From a virus, in IMG/VR virus record IMGVR_UViG_3300025138_000103, positions 1 to 39,459 of that record: a stretch of 39,459 bases of DNA; one strand, 5' to 3'. The first letter of the stretch is position 1. The number at the start of each line of letters is the position of its first letter. The notes beneath the pieces are model-generated. The model saw nothing but the letters and a program-made list of their open reading frames with translations. It was not told where the DNA came from and made no database searches. Position numbers and translations under genes: made by a program. Below, in pieces: positions 16,529 through 26,645 of this stretch.

Positions 16529-19500
16529 TTAGTTAGCGTGTACTTGATACCCTACTAAAAGTTGGTTTTCAGACAAAGCTCTGCCTACCGCTATAGCACT
16601 TGGTGTTGTGCTAATTGTTCCACCCGCAGTACTATAGTATGCCTGCCCTGTTACTAACTCAGTACTTGTTGTTGTAAACGGAAGAGTTATTATCTGTCCA
16701 TGAGTAGCTACCTCAACCTGTGCTCCCGCATCTACACTTTTTGTTGCAAAGCCTATAAAATTTTCTTCGGTTACAGATGTTGTACTTCCACTACACGCAG
16801 TTAAAGTTCCGTTAGTTTCAACAAGCATAAGGTTTCCTCTTGGAACTGCATTACTAGATATACCGTATATATAACCTTCATTTTTTCTCATTTTTATTTT
16901 ATCGGCAGCTATGGCGTGTCCTAAGTATCTTCCTCCAAATGCATCTGCAGATAAACCTACAACTCCTTCGGAATTAGTAAAGTAATGATTTCCTATAGTT
17001 AGACTTGTTTGATTTTCATTTACTCCTCCAAATATAGTAATTTTACCTGTGGCTGTGTCTGATATTCCTGCTGCTGCCACGCCTAAAAAATTACCATCAT
17101 CTAAATTTGTTGTTATTGTCTTTAGATAAAATCTATGCTGAGTGCCTACTTTATTGCTTTGACCGTTACTATGAACGCCTACTATTGTTCCAAAACCTGC
17201 CCCATAAGCTGCTGATCCTGTTCCTACAGTATTTTCTTGAGCAATATGGGTAAAAGCATTACTGTTAGAAACACTAAAAGAAGATGCGGCAGGAGTAATT
17301 TGCATGTCTCCAAATTGGTTGCTTGAGTCAGCGTTTCTAGCAAATAAATCAATTAGACCTTTATCACTGTCGTATGCTATGTCTATCCCTCCTGGAGCAG
17401 AGCTATAATTATATATATCCGCAGTTCCTGCAAAACTAACAGCGTTAGTACCTGCTGTAATAGTACCTATAGAACCTCTTATTTTAGTGTCTGATGTATT
17501 AACATAAGCAACAAATACTTTATTATTAGCCGTATCATACGCTAAAGACACATCTGCACAGTTGTCTGTACCATCAAATGTTGCATCTGCTCCTATAGTT
17601 ACCGTAGGAGAGCCTGCTGTTCCTGTAGATTGAATAACATTAGCAGTTCCAACATCAGAATTTTCAGTATCTCTATACGCAACTATTGATCTATTTGTAT
17701 CTGTATCAAATAATATAGACGACTCTCTAGTAGATATAGCACCACTTATAAGTGCTGAAGCAGTTCCTGCAGTGTAGGCATCAGTTCCTGAATTATAATA
17801 AATAGGCAGTACAAAAGATGAAGTACCACTAGAAAAAACTAAATGTATGTAATTATTAGCTGTGTCATAAGCTTGGTGATACCCTAGAGGATCAGGATTA
17901 ATAGATGGATTTACCATAACCATATTTGGTTTTGAGCCATCAGCATAAGCAATAGCTAATTTTCCTGAGTCTGGATCTATAATCATAGTTGGACTCGACC
18001 AAGTGCCTTCTGAATCTTCATCACCTAGAAAATCAGGATAAGCAGTATACGATGTATTTAAACTTGAGTCTGTATCAACTATTGTAAATTTTTTATGATC
18101 AGTTCCTGATCCCTTTCTCCATGTATAATAAAATTGTCCTGAAGTCCCTCCTGCGTACAAAATACTATGATCATACATTGTATTACTGTTAGTATGCCCA
18201 GTAAAACTGCCTGTTTGAGTACGAGTTCCTGAACTTACATTTGTACCAGAGTAAGTCAGTACCCTTTGATAACCTACATTACTTTCTTTGCTGACGGTAT
18301 ACGCTTCTAAAAATCTATTATTGACTGGGTCAAATGCCATATGACCATAGTTTGTATATTCACCATTTGCTATAGTTGCCTGCGATCCTGAAGAGATTGC
18401 ATTATCTGTTCCTCCTGTGAAAGTAATTACACGAGCTCTGGATCTATCTTGGCTATCTATAGTAGTATAACGAGCAAGTGCTTTACCTGAATTATTTGTG
18501 TCTACAGCCATTCTAGCGAATAAAGTATTACCTGAATTCATGGTTTCTATACTACCCCAATGGAAGGTATTTGTAGTGCCTCCAGTTATATACCCAACAC
18601 CTGCTTTAAAATCATTTGAACGGACACCAAAAGCAACAAAACGATTAAGATTTTGATCATACACAAGACTCCACTCTTGATTTCCTGTACCGCTTAGTAT
18701 TCTTTCATGTGCACCAAATGCTACAGAGTTAGTTGTGCCACCAGTTATAGTAGCTACTAAACTTTGTACATCATAATTACTCGCTTGGTCAATATATATA
18801 AGTCCTACTCTATTAGTACTAGAATCAAAGTGAGCATGGTTGTTAGGGTTAAGTCTTGTAGTAGCTGAGTGATATACTACAGGAGTACCGTAGGTTATAG
18901 CACCAGTAGCTGTATTAGAAAGTTGTGCTACTACTGCTGTTCCATAATTACTAGAATCTGTATAATTTATTAAAAACCTATCAGTATTCGTGTCATATGC
19001 TATTCCTGCAGTAGTACCTGCACTACTAGTTGACAGTCTTTGTTCTCCTGCACTAGCAGGTGCAAAAGCAGAAGAAAACGAATGTACAGCAGATCCTACT
19101 TCAGTAGCTGATGTGCCTGCAGTTACAGCTACACTTTTTACTACACCTGTCCCATTTGCATCTCTATAGGATACGTGAACTTTATTACCTCCTGCTGAAA
19201 GATGAGGCTGTTCATGTAGTACAGAAGATTCAAAAACAGTAGCTGTTCCAAGAGTTATACCAGATGCTGATTTTGTAATTGCAGAGGTTTTACCTGCTAT
19301 AATCGTTCCGTAACCACTATTATTACTTGTGTCTTTATATGCTAAAACAAAGTGATCGGTGCTCGGATCAAATACACAACTTACAGCTTTATCTGTAGTA
19401 TCGTTTGCATTACCACCTGCACCAGGTTGAACTATGGCTGTTTTAGTTGGGCTAGAAGCTACTGCAACAGTTTGAGCAACTTGCTGTGCTTTACCTGCAC

Positions 19501-22500
19501 TAGTTAATACTACTGGTTTACCTGCGGTAATTGCACCATCTGCAACCATATTTACAGTCCCACCACCTGCTTGATCTACCCAAGCTAGTGCGTTAGAACC
19601 ATCTGTTTTAAGAACTTGATCTGCTGAACCATCTGCATTAGGTAATACCCACACTTCATTAGAAGCTATAGCATCTGGAGCTTTAAATCCTACATAGTTT
19701 GCACCATTAGCTGCTAACTCTTGAAATTTTAACTCTGTACCATTTCCTGTACCTGTACCGTGTGGAGCAAAAGCAACACCATTTGCAGCTACAATAGCTG
19801 TGGTATCATTACCATCTTCATCATATTCAATACTAAAGTTTTGATCTGATCCAAGATAAATTTTCTTATCGTCTGCAATATATAAGTCACCCCATTCAAG
19901 AGATGTGCTACCTAAATCTGCACCGCCTGAAGCATCAGGTACAACAGAAGTTTCTGCTGTAAATGTATTTGTTCTAATTCCAGAAGTACCATTATCAATA
20001 GCACCAAATCCTGAAGTTATAGAACCTGCATCTAAAGCACCTACAGAAGTTATATTTGTTTGTGCTGCTGTTGTTAATGTTCCTGCAATATTACCAAAAA
20101 TAACATTACCTACTGTACCGCTAAATACTTCAGAAGAATTTGTAGCATCTGGTACAAATGTAAATGCACCTGCAGAATCATCCCAACCAAAGAAACCTAC
20201 TTTGGCTGCAGAACCTGTATGATATTTAAATTCAATACCTCTATCTTTATTGTCATCAGAGCCTGGAGTACCGTCTCCGCCTAATGTAAATATAGGATCA
20301 TCAATAGTTACTGTAGTAGAGTTTACAGTTGTTGTAGTTCCGTTTACAGTATGATTACCAGTAACAACTAGATTACCTGCAACAGTAGCATTAGCACCAT
20401 CAAAAGTTAAAGCAGTTGTAGTTCCTGATTTAATAATTAAATCGCCTGAAGTATTAGTAGCACTACCAAATGTAGTACCTGCATCTTTAAATACTATGTC
20501 TCCACCGTCTGCATCTATAGTAACATCGCCTACTGCGTCTATACTTACTGCACCACTAGATGTTATATTAGCTGAATCTACACTAGCATAGTTACCCATG
20601 TAAGCATGAGAAGAACATTGATAATATAATGTGCTTGGAGTCTGGTCTGTAACTGCTATAGTTGTATGAGCACCTGCAGTACCAGGTGTACCGCTAGTTG
20701 TAACACCAGTTGTATAAGCTATAGTTTTAGCAGCATCTAAATAAAATCTTAATGGGTGTCCACTGTTAGAGCTATCTGCTTGGTCAAATTTGTAATAATA
20801 TCCTGAAGAAGATGTAACGCTATCTACGCCATTTAAGTTAATAGCAGGAGCTTCAGCACCATTTAAAAAATAAGCACTTGAGCTACCATCGCCATTGTAA
20901 GGATGTCCTGATGTTTTAGAAGCTACAGTAACTGTAAGTACTGTTGGACTACCACTAGCCCCATAGCTGTAACCTAAAATGCCTACATCTGTTATACTTT
21001 TATCTTGTGCGTCTAAATTACCGCCTAATTGTGGGCTAGTGTCTTCTACTATGTTAGATATAGCACTTGATGTAGCAAGACCTGATACTAAAGTACTACG
21101 AGTAATTTTCTTTAATCCACCGCCTGAAGTATCCACAATAAGAAGAACATCATCACTGGCTACAGAAGATACTGCACTTAAATCTCCAACAGCAGTGGGC
21201 TCAAAATCTGTACCATCTGCAATAAGAATTGTACCTGCTACATTAGAAGCCATAGCTAGTTTACCATTTAAGGTAAGTGTTGTACCATCAAATGTAAGAT
21301 TAGCTTCTCCGTCTACTTGTGTAGTTGTAGATGCTACGGTAACTAATCTGTTTTCTGCAGCATTGTTTATAGTAGTTCCTGTATCATCAGCAAATGATAA
21401 AGTACCTGAACCATTTGTTTTTAATATTTGGTTAGCTGAACCGTCTGCTGTAGGTAATGTTATAGAAGTAGTACCAAAACCTATTGCATCAAGGTAAGCT
21501 GTCCCATGTACATAAATATCTTTAATTTGTTTTGCAGATGTACCAATGTCTACAGTATTGTCTGTTATAGGTTCTAATATACCTGCACTTGTTAGTTTTA
21601 AATATTCTGTTAGTGTACCATTTAAGGATGTAGAGAATACCATAGAAGAATCTTGAGTTGCTGCAGTAGAAGTAAAGGATGCTTCTTTTTTAACTGCTAT
21701 TTTAGCAGCGTCTACTGTATTTCCACTTGTGTCTTCTAAATCAAATCTAAGAGAAGCTATACCTGTTGTGTCTGCAGCATCACTTTCGTTTCTAAGAACA
21801 AGAGCTACAAACTCTCCATCAGTATCTTGTGTAGATAATATTGATGCACTACCTACAGGTTTAAACTTAATGTCTTCTCCAGAACTACCAAAGAAGTGAA
21901 AACCATTTACATTTATATTACCTGCTAATTGTGTAAGACCTTCAGCCGAAGCAATAGAATCATCTACATATACTTTTCTTGCAGCATCGCCATCTGCACT
22001 AGGAGCAGCAAGACCTGTAACTTTATTACTACCCATAGCTAAGTTACCACTCATAGTAGTACCTGCAAGTGTATCTATATTAGCTGTACCATTAATATGA
22101 ATGTCTTTAAATTGTAAACTTGATGTACCTAAATCTACATCGTTGTCTGTAACAGGTTTAATAACACCATCAGCAAAAGTAACTTGAGCAGTTCCTCCTG
22201 CAGTAAATGACATTTCATCTGTACCTGAGAAGTATAGACCTTGATTTGTATCGCCTGTATTTGTAATTACTGGAGCAGAAGCTGATCCATCTGGTAAAGA
22301 TAATACGCCTGCAGATAAAGAAGCACCTACATGTATTTCAAGAGTGTCTATATAAGCAGTACCATCTATATGTATATCTTTATATTGTAAAGAACTTGTA
22401 CCAAGATCAATGTCATTACTAGTTACTGGAACTATTGCACCATCTTGTATTCTTATTTGTTCTACTGCAGAAGAAGAAACTTGAACAAAGAATCCGTGTC

Positions 22501-22714
22501 TGTTATTAGATGTGTCAACTACTACTTTATTTAAAGCATCAACATCTGCTAAAATACCTACATATGAACCTTCAGTAGAAGAACCGTCATGGTTGTGACC
22601 TCCACTAAACGCAAATGCCGCTAATACTGCGTCAAACTCACTGTTGAGTGGGGCTGCTGTAATTGTTTCCCCATCCGCAATACTACTAGAACTCTGTCTC
22701 GCATATCCTGCCAT
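16529..22714 (-). CDS. giant tail fibre / receptor-binding protein with propeller-like repeats
   Basis: The 2061-aa product starts at a TAATG junction with the stopper gene. The N-terminus (1-90) holds GGHNHDGSSTEGSY, common at the virion end of phage fibres. Shaft repeats of the form DLGTSSLQYKDIHIDGTA occur near 103, 192 and 388, and a diverged one near 935. Residues about 640-710 hold a cupredoxin-like set: H653 (GHPLRF), C700, H703 and M706 (CSSHAYM). From about 1115 to 1790, 13 units of roughly 50 residues recur (FDPSTDHFVLAYKD, YDTNTDRFLINYTD, YDTANNKVFVAYVN), a beta-propeller pattern. The C-terminal 230 residues are beta-rich. There is no S74 domain here. Its place after adaptor and stopper makes it the main host-binding fibre. 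Confidence 0.75.
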   Translation of the reverse strand: MAGYARQSSSSIADGETITAAPLNSEFDAVLAAFAFSGGHNHDGSSTEGSYVGILADVDALNKVVVDTSNNRHGFFVQVSSSAVEQIRIQDGAIVPVTSNDIDLGTSSLQYKDIHIDGTAYIDTLEIHVGASLSAGVLSLPDGSASAPVITNTGDTNQGLYFSGTDEMSFTAGGTAQVTFADGVIKPVTDNDVDLGTSSLQFKDIHINGTANIDTLAGTTMSGNLAMGSNKVTGLAAPSADGDAARKVYVDDSIASAEGLTQLAGNINVNGFHFFGSSGEDIKFKPVGSASILSTQDTDGEFVALVLRNESDAADTTGIASLRFDLEDTSGNTVDAAKIAVKKEASFTSTAATQDSSMVFSTSLNGTLTEYLKLTSAGILEPITDNTVDIGTSAKQIKDIYVHGTAYLDAIGFGTTSITLPTADGSANQILKTNGSGTLSFADDTGTTINNAAENRLVTVASTTTQVDGEANLTFDGTTLTLNGKLAMASNVAGTILIADGTDFEPTAVGDLSAVSSVASDDVLLIVDTSGGGLKKITRSTLVSGLATSSAISNIVEDTSPQLGGNLDAQDKSITDVGILGYSYGASGSPTVLTVTVASKTSGHPYNGDGSSSAYFLNGAEAPAINLNGVDSVTSSSGYYYKFDQADSSNSGHPLRFYLDAAKTIAYTTGVTTSGTPGTAGAHTTIAVTDQTPSTLYYQCSSHAYMGNYASVDSANITSSGAVSIDAVGDVTIDADGGDIVFKDAGTTFGSATNTSGDLIIKSGTTTALTFDGANATVAGNLVVTGNHTVNGTTTTVNSTTVTIDDPIFTLGGDGTPGSDDNKDRGIEFKYHTGSAAKVGFFGWDDSAGAFTFVPDATNSSEVFSGTVGNVIFGNIAGTLTTAAQTNITSVGALDAGSITSGFGAIDNGTSGIRTNTFTAETSVVPDASGGADLGSTSLEWGDLYIADDKKIYLGSDQNFSIEYDEDGNDTTAIVAANGVAFAPHGTGTGNGTELKFQELAANGANYVGFKAPDAIASNEVWVLPNADGSADQVLKTDGSNALAWVDQAGGGTVNMVADGAITAGKPVVLTSAGKAQQVAQTVAVASSPTKTAIVQPGAGGNANDTTDKAVSCVFDPSTDHFVLAYKDTSNNSGYGTIIAGKTSAITKSASGITLGTATVFESSVLHEQPHLSAGGNKVHVSYRDANGTGVVKSVAVTAGTSATEVGSAVHSFSSAFAPASAGEQRLSTSSAGTTAGIAYDTNTDRFLINYTDSSNYGTAVVAQLSNTATGAITYGTPVVYHSATTRLNPNNHAHFDSSTNRVGLIYIDQASNYDVQSLVATITGGTTNSVAFGAHERILSGTGNQEWSLVYDQNLNRFVAFGVRSNDFKAGVGYITGGTTNTFHWGSIETMNSGNTLFARMAVDTNNSGKALARYTTIDSQDRSRARVITFTGGTDNAISSGSQATIANGEYTNYGHMAFDPVNNRFLEAYTVSKESNVGYQRVLTYSGTNVSSGTRTQTGSFTGHTNSNTMYDHSILYAGGTSGQFYYTWRKGSGTDHKKFTIVDTDSSLNTSYTAYPDFLGDEDSEGTWSSPTMIIDPDSGKLAIAYADGSKPNMVMVNPSINPDPLGYHQAYDTANNYIHLVFSSGTSSFVLPIYYNSGTDAYTAGTASALISGAISTRESSILFDTDTNRSIVAYRDTENSDVGTANVIQSTGTAGSPTVTIGADATFDGTDNCADVSLAYDTANNKVFVAYVNTSDTKIRGSIGTITAGTNAVSFAGTADIYNYSSAPGGIDIAYDSDKGLIDLFARNADSSNQFGDMQITPAASSFSVSNSNAFTHIAQENTVGTGSAAYGAGFGTIVGVHSNGQSNKVGTQHRFYLKTITTNLDDGNFLGVAAAGISDTATGKITIFGGVNENQTSLTIGNHYFTNSEGVVGLSADAFGGRYLGHAIAADKIKMRKNEGYIYGISSNAVPRGNLMLVETNGTLTACSGSTTSVTEENFIGFATKSVDAGAQVEVATHGQIITLPFTTTSTELVTGQAYYSTAGGTISTTPSAIAVGRALSENQLLVGYQVHAN

Positions 22715-24279
22715 TATCTTAACCCTGCCTCCTCATATTGAATTGCAAAACCAAATATACTATAAGGGTTTGCACTACTTGTTGTAACAAAACGTAACAA
22801 CATAGAACTTCCTGAACCTTGTATTCCTTGTTTAATAACTGCCTTAGTTGCACCACCATATACAAAACCTGCTGTATTATAGTTTGTTGCAGTATCTCTA
22901 TACTCTGCTTTAGCTCCTGTAGATGCTATTGTATAGTCTGTAGGACTAAATACATCTGCATCATCCCAATCATAATCTGCAGTAACCAAAAAGTTATTAT
23001 CTCCTTCAGGTCTAGTAAATATACTTACTCTACTAAACAATTTTCTTAATTGTGGATTACCAAAATCTAAAAAAGGTGTTTTATAAGAAGCGAACACATT
23101 AGTTCCACCAAATGTTCCACCTCTTTCTTGTCTATACACTTTACCATCAAAGTCTCCGTGTAAAACAAATTCATCGTCTCCTATAAAACCACTAGTTGCA
23201 CAAGAAGCTCTAAAACCTCTTAAATCTCCAAACTCCCATCCTGCTCTTTGGTCCGATGTTCTTAATGACCCTATAAATCCTGCAGTACTAGTTGCACTTA
23301 AACCTGATTTACCAAACATGTACCTAAACTGTGATTTTTCTTTTACTACTACACTAGTTAATTGGTCGTATGTAAAATCAATATCTATTAACTGTAATGC
23401 ATTTTGAATAGGTTTTGAAATTGTAGCTAATTCAACATCACCAATTCTTTCTGTAGCTTGAATAGTTCTTATTCCATCAGGTGCTAAAAATAATACATCA
23501 CCACCTATTTCTATTATGCTATCACTTGCAAGACATCCTACGCTACTTGAAACTTCTGCTAAACTAAAGTTAGCGGTAGAACTTCCTGTTAATTTTCTTA
23601 TATCTGTTTTACCAAATACATAAAGAGCATCTCTAAATCTTTTTATGCCCATTATGTCAAAGCCTACATTTATTACCCCTGCTCCACTAGCTGCTGTAAA
23701 ATCGCTATCGCTATTAGGTGCAGTAAATACTAATAATTGAGGAGACTGACTCATGCCTGCAAAAAACAAATGGCTTCTATATGTTTCTGCAAACTTAGCA
23801 TTATCTACATCAGACGATCCGTTTAATTTTGTCCATGTAGTGTCTACTAATTTCATTGGAAAATTAATACCATCTGTTAGTATTAATGTTTTACTTCCTG
23901 TAAAAGAGTGATTTAGTGTTCTTACTCTTGTTACATTAGTAGCAACTTGTCCAGATGTCAAGCTAGTTGATGACCATCCTACTCCTGCTACGTACTTTAA
24001 TACATCATAATCATTTCCTGATGCTTCTTTTCTAGCTGCATATATAGAACCATTATATATAGCTAGTCCTAATATTTGTCCTGTGCCTGCAGGAGTATGG
24101 TATGTAGAGTCTAGTGCTTCGTATCCACTTACTCTTCTGTAGCCACCATATTGCCCTACTTCAAAATTAACTAAAGCTGTAGCTGCACCTGGTAGGTTAT
24201 CACTAAGAGCTAAGTAATTTTCATTGGTATATAAACCACCGCCAGACAGTATTTTTGCTACCTGTAACCTATCAGTCAT
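22714..24279 (-). CDS. tail stopper / DNA stabilisation protein (P22 gp10-like)
   Basis: The 521-aa protein follows the adaptor with an 8-nt overlap and ends in a TAATG overlap with the fibre gene. It is rich in beta strands with propeller-like segments (for example GGDVLFLAPDGIRTIQATER and FRDALYVFGKTDIRKLTG). The motif order resembles P22 gp10, the packaged-DNA stabilisation protein that plugs the head after packaging and forms the tail hub. T7 gp12-like nozzle function is the alternative. The adaptor/stopper/fibre order supports the call; family membership is by pattern memory. Confidence 0.6.
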   Translation of the reverse strand: MTDRLQVAKILSGGGLYTNENYLALSDNLPGAATALVNFEVGQYGGYRRVSGYEALDSTYHTPAGTGQILGLAIYNGSIYAARKEASGNDYDVLKYVAGVGWSSTSLTSGQVATNVTRVRTLNHSFTGSKTLILTDGINFPMKLVDTTWTKLNGSSDVDNAKFAETYRSHLFFAGMSQSPQLLVFTAPNSDSDFTAASGAGVINVGFDIMGIKRFRDALYVFGKTDIRKLTGSSTANFSLAEVSSSVGCLASDSIIEIGGDVLFLAPDGIRTIQATERIGDVELATISKPIQNALQLIDIDFTYDQLTSVVVKEKSQFRYMFGKSGLSATSTAGFIGSLRTSDQRAGWEFGDLRGFRASCATSGFIGDDEFVLHGDFDGKVYRQERGGTFGGTNVFASYKTPFLDFGNPQLRKLFSRVSIFTRPEGDNNFLVTADYDWDDADVFSPTDYTIASTGAKAEYRDTATNYNTAGFVYGGATKAVIKQGIQGSGSSMLLRFVTTSSANPYSIFGFAIQYEEAGLR

Positions 24280-24973
24280 TGACTATGCCACTAACTCTAG
24301 TGTCACGCATCCTAATGTATCTATTTATTAATGTAGAACGCATGTAGTCTATCCCCTCTTGAAAAGCTCTAGAAGCTCTGTCTGCTTGCTCTATGTTATC
24401 TCTCATCATATATAAATGATATAATGCACCATCTATTAACGTATTTTTATACTGTGCAGGAACTTCAGGCACAGAATCTGATGCTTCTAGTTCTGTAGGT
24501 GCTTTATAATAAGTGTATTTTATTACATAAGCTTTATCAGGAGTAGGACTAAATCCTAGTTTATAATCGGGAGTTAGATATACGTATATAGGTGTATCGT
24601 AATCTCCTGAATCTCTTTGTTCGTCTGTTTCTTTATGTGTGTCTATATACTCGTCATATGTTAATGGTATAAGTCTTCTTTCTTCTACGTTTAGTGTATC
24701 ATTTCTATCTAACATAACTGTGTCAATGTCTACACTCATAAAACCTGTAGTTACTGCATATTCGTTTGTTCCTGCTGTAAGAGTCTGACTAGTAGATCCA
24801 TATGCAAAACTCCACTCTCTATCTCTTGTAAATATATCTCTTTGTGAATTGTTTATAGCGTCTTTCACTAACGCTTGTACACCTTTAGCTGCACTAAATT
24901 CTGAAGAAGTCATTTCTACTTCGTTAAGTCTTCTTAATGCTTCATTTGTTACTGTAAAAAATGTATATGCCAT
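24272..24973 (-). CDS. head-tail adaptor / tail tubular protein A-like
   Basis: The 233-aa helical protein begins MAYTFFTVTNEALRRLNEVE, continues with AAKGVQALVKDAINNSQRDI, and holds the conserved WSFAYGSTSQTLTAGTNEYA strand followed by PLTYDEYIDTHKET. This is the T7 gp11/P22 gp4-type adaptor that sits under the portal. The gene lies between the decoration gene and the stopper, exactly where an adaptor is expected. Its ribosome site is weak, and a 9-bp stem lies 11 nt upstream of the start, which may tune expression. Confidence 0.7.
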   Translation of the reverse strand: MAYTFFTVTNEALRRLNEVEMTSSEFSAAKGVQALVKDAINNSQRDIFTRDREWSFAYGSTSQTLTAGTNEYAVTTGFMSVDIDTVMLDRNDTLNVEERRLIPLTYDEYIDTHKETDEQRDSGDYDTPIYVYLTPDYKLGFSPTPDKAYVIKYTYYKAPTELEASDSVPEVPAQYKNTLIDGALYHLYMMRDNIEQADRASRAFQEGIDYMRSTLINRYIRMRDTRVSGIVND

Positions 24974-24983
24974 ATATTAAATG

Positions 24984-25014
24984 TAGGAGAGGCAAGAAAT
25001 ACTCACCCCTCCTA
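24984..25014 (-). promoter_or_regulatory. stable hairpin between head and tail genes
   Basis: On the minus strand TAGGAGGGG pairs with CCTCTCCTA (nine pairs, one G.U) around a 13-nt loop. It is in the 55-nt gap between the decoration and adaptor genes, the longest gap in this part of the operon. No T tract follows, so it is more likely a processing or translation-control hairpin than a terminator. Confidence 0.5.
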
Positions 25015-25028
25015 ATCCTAGAATAAAT

Positions 25029-25559
25029 CTATACTAAGTCTCTAGCTACAACATCTCTTCCTGTTTGTTGAGAAGAAACATCTGCAAGAACCGCATAAAC
25101 TCTAAGTACACCACTAACACAAGCTGTATCAGTTGCTGCAACTTTCACGTCAATAGTGTCTGCTGCTGTAATTAATGCAGTAAATGTATTAGCTGCTGCT
25201 GTGTTTATGATATTGCCTTGACCATTAGAACCTGCTGCAAGATAACCAGTTGCTGAAACGTCTCCGCCATCAATGATGTCATCCCCTGCTGCAAAGTCAA
25301 TATCTACAGTGGCAGAACCACCTGTAAATACTGTAGTGACTTCAGCACCTGCAGTAATAACAATAGTATTAGCAGGAACTTCTAATAATTGAAAAATGTC
25401 GCCACTAGCTACGTTGGCAAATGTGCCTTCCGCTACTAATTTTGCTACATCTAATTCTTTTTCAATTACATATGCTCCTCTACGATTACCTGGTAGAGTT
25501 GCTGTTGAGTCAGAACTAACGCCTGTAGTGGATTTAGCTGTTAAATCATATGTTGCCAT
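25029..25559 (-). CDS. head decoration / minor capsid protein
   Basis: The 176-aa product is Ala/Thr/Gly/Val-rich and beta-type: MATYDLTAKSTTGVSS, then PANTIVITAGAEVTTVF and a final VLRVYAVLAD strand. GGGAGAT precedes the ATG. Position directly after the capsid gene and the composition match phage capsid decoration or fibre proteins common in marine viromes. It might bind carbohydrate or stabilise the shell; exact family unknown. Confidence 0.6.
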   Translation of the reverse strand: MATYDLTAKSTTGVSSDSTATLPGNRRGAYVIEKELDVAKLVAEGTFANVASGDIFQLLEVPANTIVITAGAEVTTVFTGGSATVDIDFAAGDDIIDGGDVSATGYLAAGSNGQGNIINTAAANTFTALITAADTIDVKVAATDTACVSGVLRVYAVLADVSSQQTGRDVVARDLV

Positions 25560-25571
25560 GTTTTATCTCCC

Positions 25572-26645
25572 TTACGCTGCGTTATATTTAGCTGTCACAA
25601 TGCCTTCAGGTCTAAGTATTTTCCTTCCGTACATCTGCATCCCTCTGACAATGTCAGCGAAAGATTCAGGATCACGATAAGATTCAACTTTATTGATCTG
25701 AGAAGCAGTTGCTACTGCTGAACTATGTCCTGCAACAAGTACGCCAAAGTTAGTATTTTGATTTCCTGAACCAGAGGTTGCAGAACCAGTACCAACTGAA
25801 GGTAAGTTACTTGAGACATATACATCAAAACCATGTAGATTTCCGATTGAAATACCATTTACAAGTCCACCTTTATCTGCGGTGTCATTGTTTAATAGTC
25901 TAGAATCTTCATCTGATAATAGTTCCATGAATACAGGATCTACGACTAAGAAACGACCTGCTGTATCTACTTGTTGTACATTTAATAGTCTAGCCATTCT
26001 AGCAATTACTTGAAGCGGTGTTGCGGTAGCTGTTGCTACTGCTGTCGCTCCAGGCATTCTTACTGCTAGAGGGATAGAGTGGTCGCCTGCTGAAGAAGTT
26101 GTAATGTTTCCAAAAGAACCTTTACTTAAAGTCATTGAGGATAATAATTCATTACTTCCTGCGGTGCTTACAGCTTTAGTTCCTGATACTGTGTCATTAG
26201 TAGTATCTGCAACTGTGTTTAAAGCTGATTGTTTAAAACCAGATAGGTAACCAAGAACTTCTTGATCGTATTGATCACGAAGTCTATAGCCTGCTCTATC
26301 TGATGCCATGCTTTCAAAATTTACATGAGAGTGAGCTTCCTCAATATCATCCATTTTAAAAGCAAAGTAGTTTGCCTGATCAACAGTTAGTGTAAAATCT
26401 TCATCGTCTAAGTCTTGTGGTGTGACTGTAGTACCACGAGAATACGCTTTAACTGTTATTTCTGGCTCTTTAATAATACGGACTGTATCACCAAAGTTTG
26501 CAATTTCTCCAAAGTAGTCATTGTTAGTAATTGATTCAGCAACTGAACTCTTACGAAAAGCTTGTTGAACCTTTTGACTGTAAATAACTGGAGAGAAATT
26601 ACCATTAGGTAGGTTTGTATAACCTGACGCTACTTTAAAAGCCAT
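25572..26645 (-). CDS. major capsid protein
   Basis: The 357-aa protein carries the coat pattern: MAFKVASGYTNLPNGNFSP, then FGDTVRIIKEPEITVKAYSR (N-terminal arm and E-loop region), DFTLTVDQANYFAFKMDDIE, YDQEVLGYLSGF, and later RFLVVDPVFMELLSDEDSRL and DVYVSSNLPSV. These blocks are typical of HK97-fold coat proteins from T7/P22-like marine phages, and length fits. AAAGGAGAAAAAG precedes the ATG. It follows the scaffold gene after a 220-nt leader that contains a promoter-like element, which would allow the high expression a coat protein needs. Confidence 0.85.
   Translation of the reverse strand: MAFKVASGYTNLPNGNFSPVIYSQKVQQAFRKSSVAESITNNDYFGEIANFGDTVRIIKEPEITVKAYSRGTTVTPQDLDDEDFTLTVDQANYFAFKMDDIEEAHSHVNFESMASDRAGYRLRDQYDQEVLGYLSGFKQSALNTVADTTNDTVSGTKAVSTAGSNELLSSMTLSKGSFGNITTSSAGDHSIPLAVRMPGATAVATATATPLQVIARMARLLNVQQVDTAGRFLVVDPVFMELLSDEDSRLLNNDTADKGGLVNGISIGNLHGFDVYVSSNLPSVGTGSATSGSGNQNTNFGVLVAGHSSAVATASQINKVESYRDPESFADIVRGMQMYGRKILRPEGIVTAKYNAA

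Noticed and set aside
20979-21497. Plus-strand open frame of 172 codons
   Set aside because: It is antisense to the fibre gene, whose repetitive codon use suppresses stops on the other strand; there is no ribosome site and no protein-like pattern.
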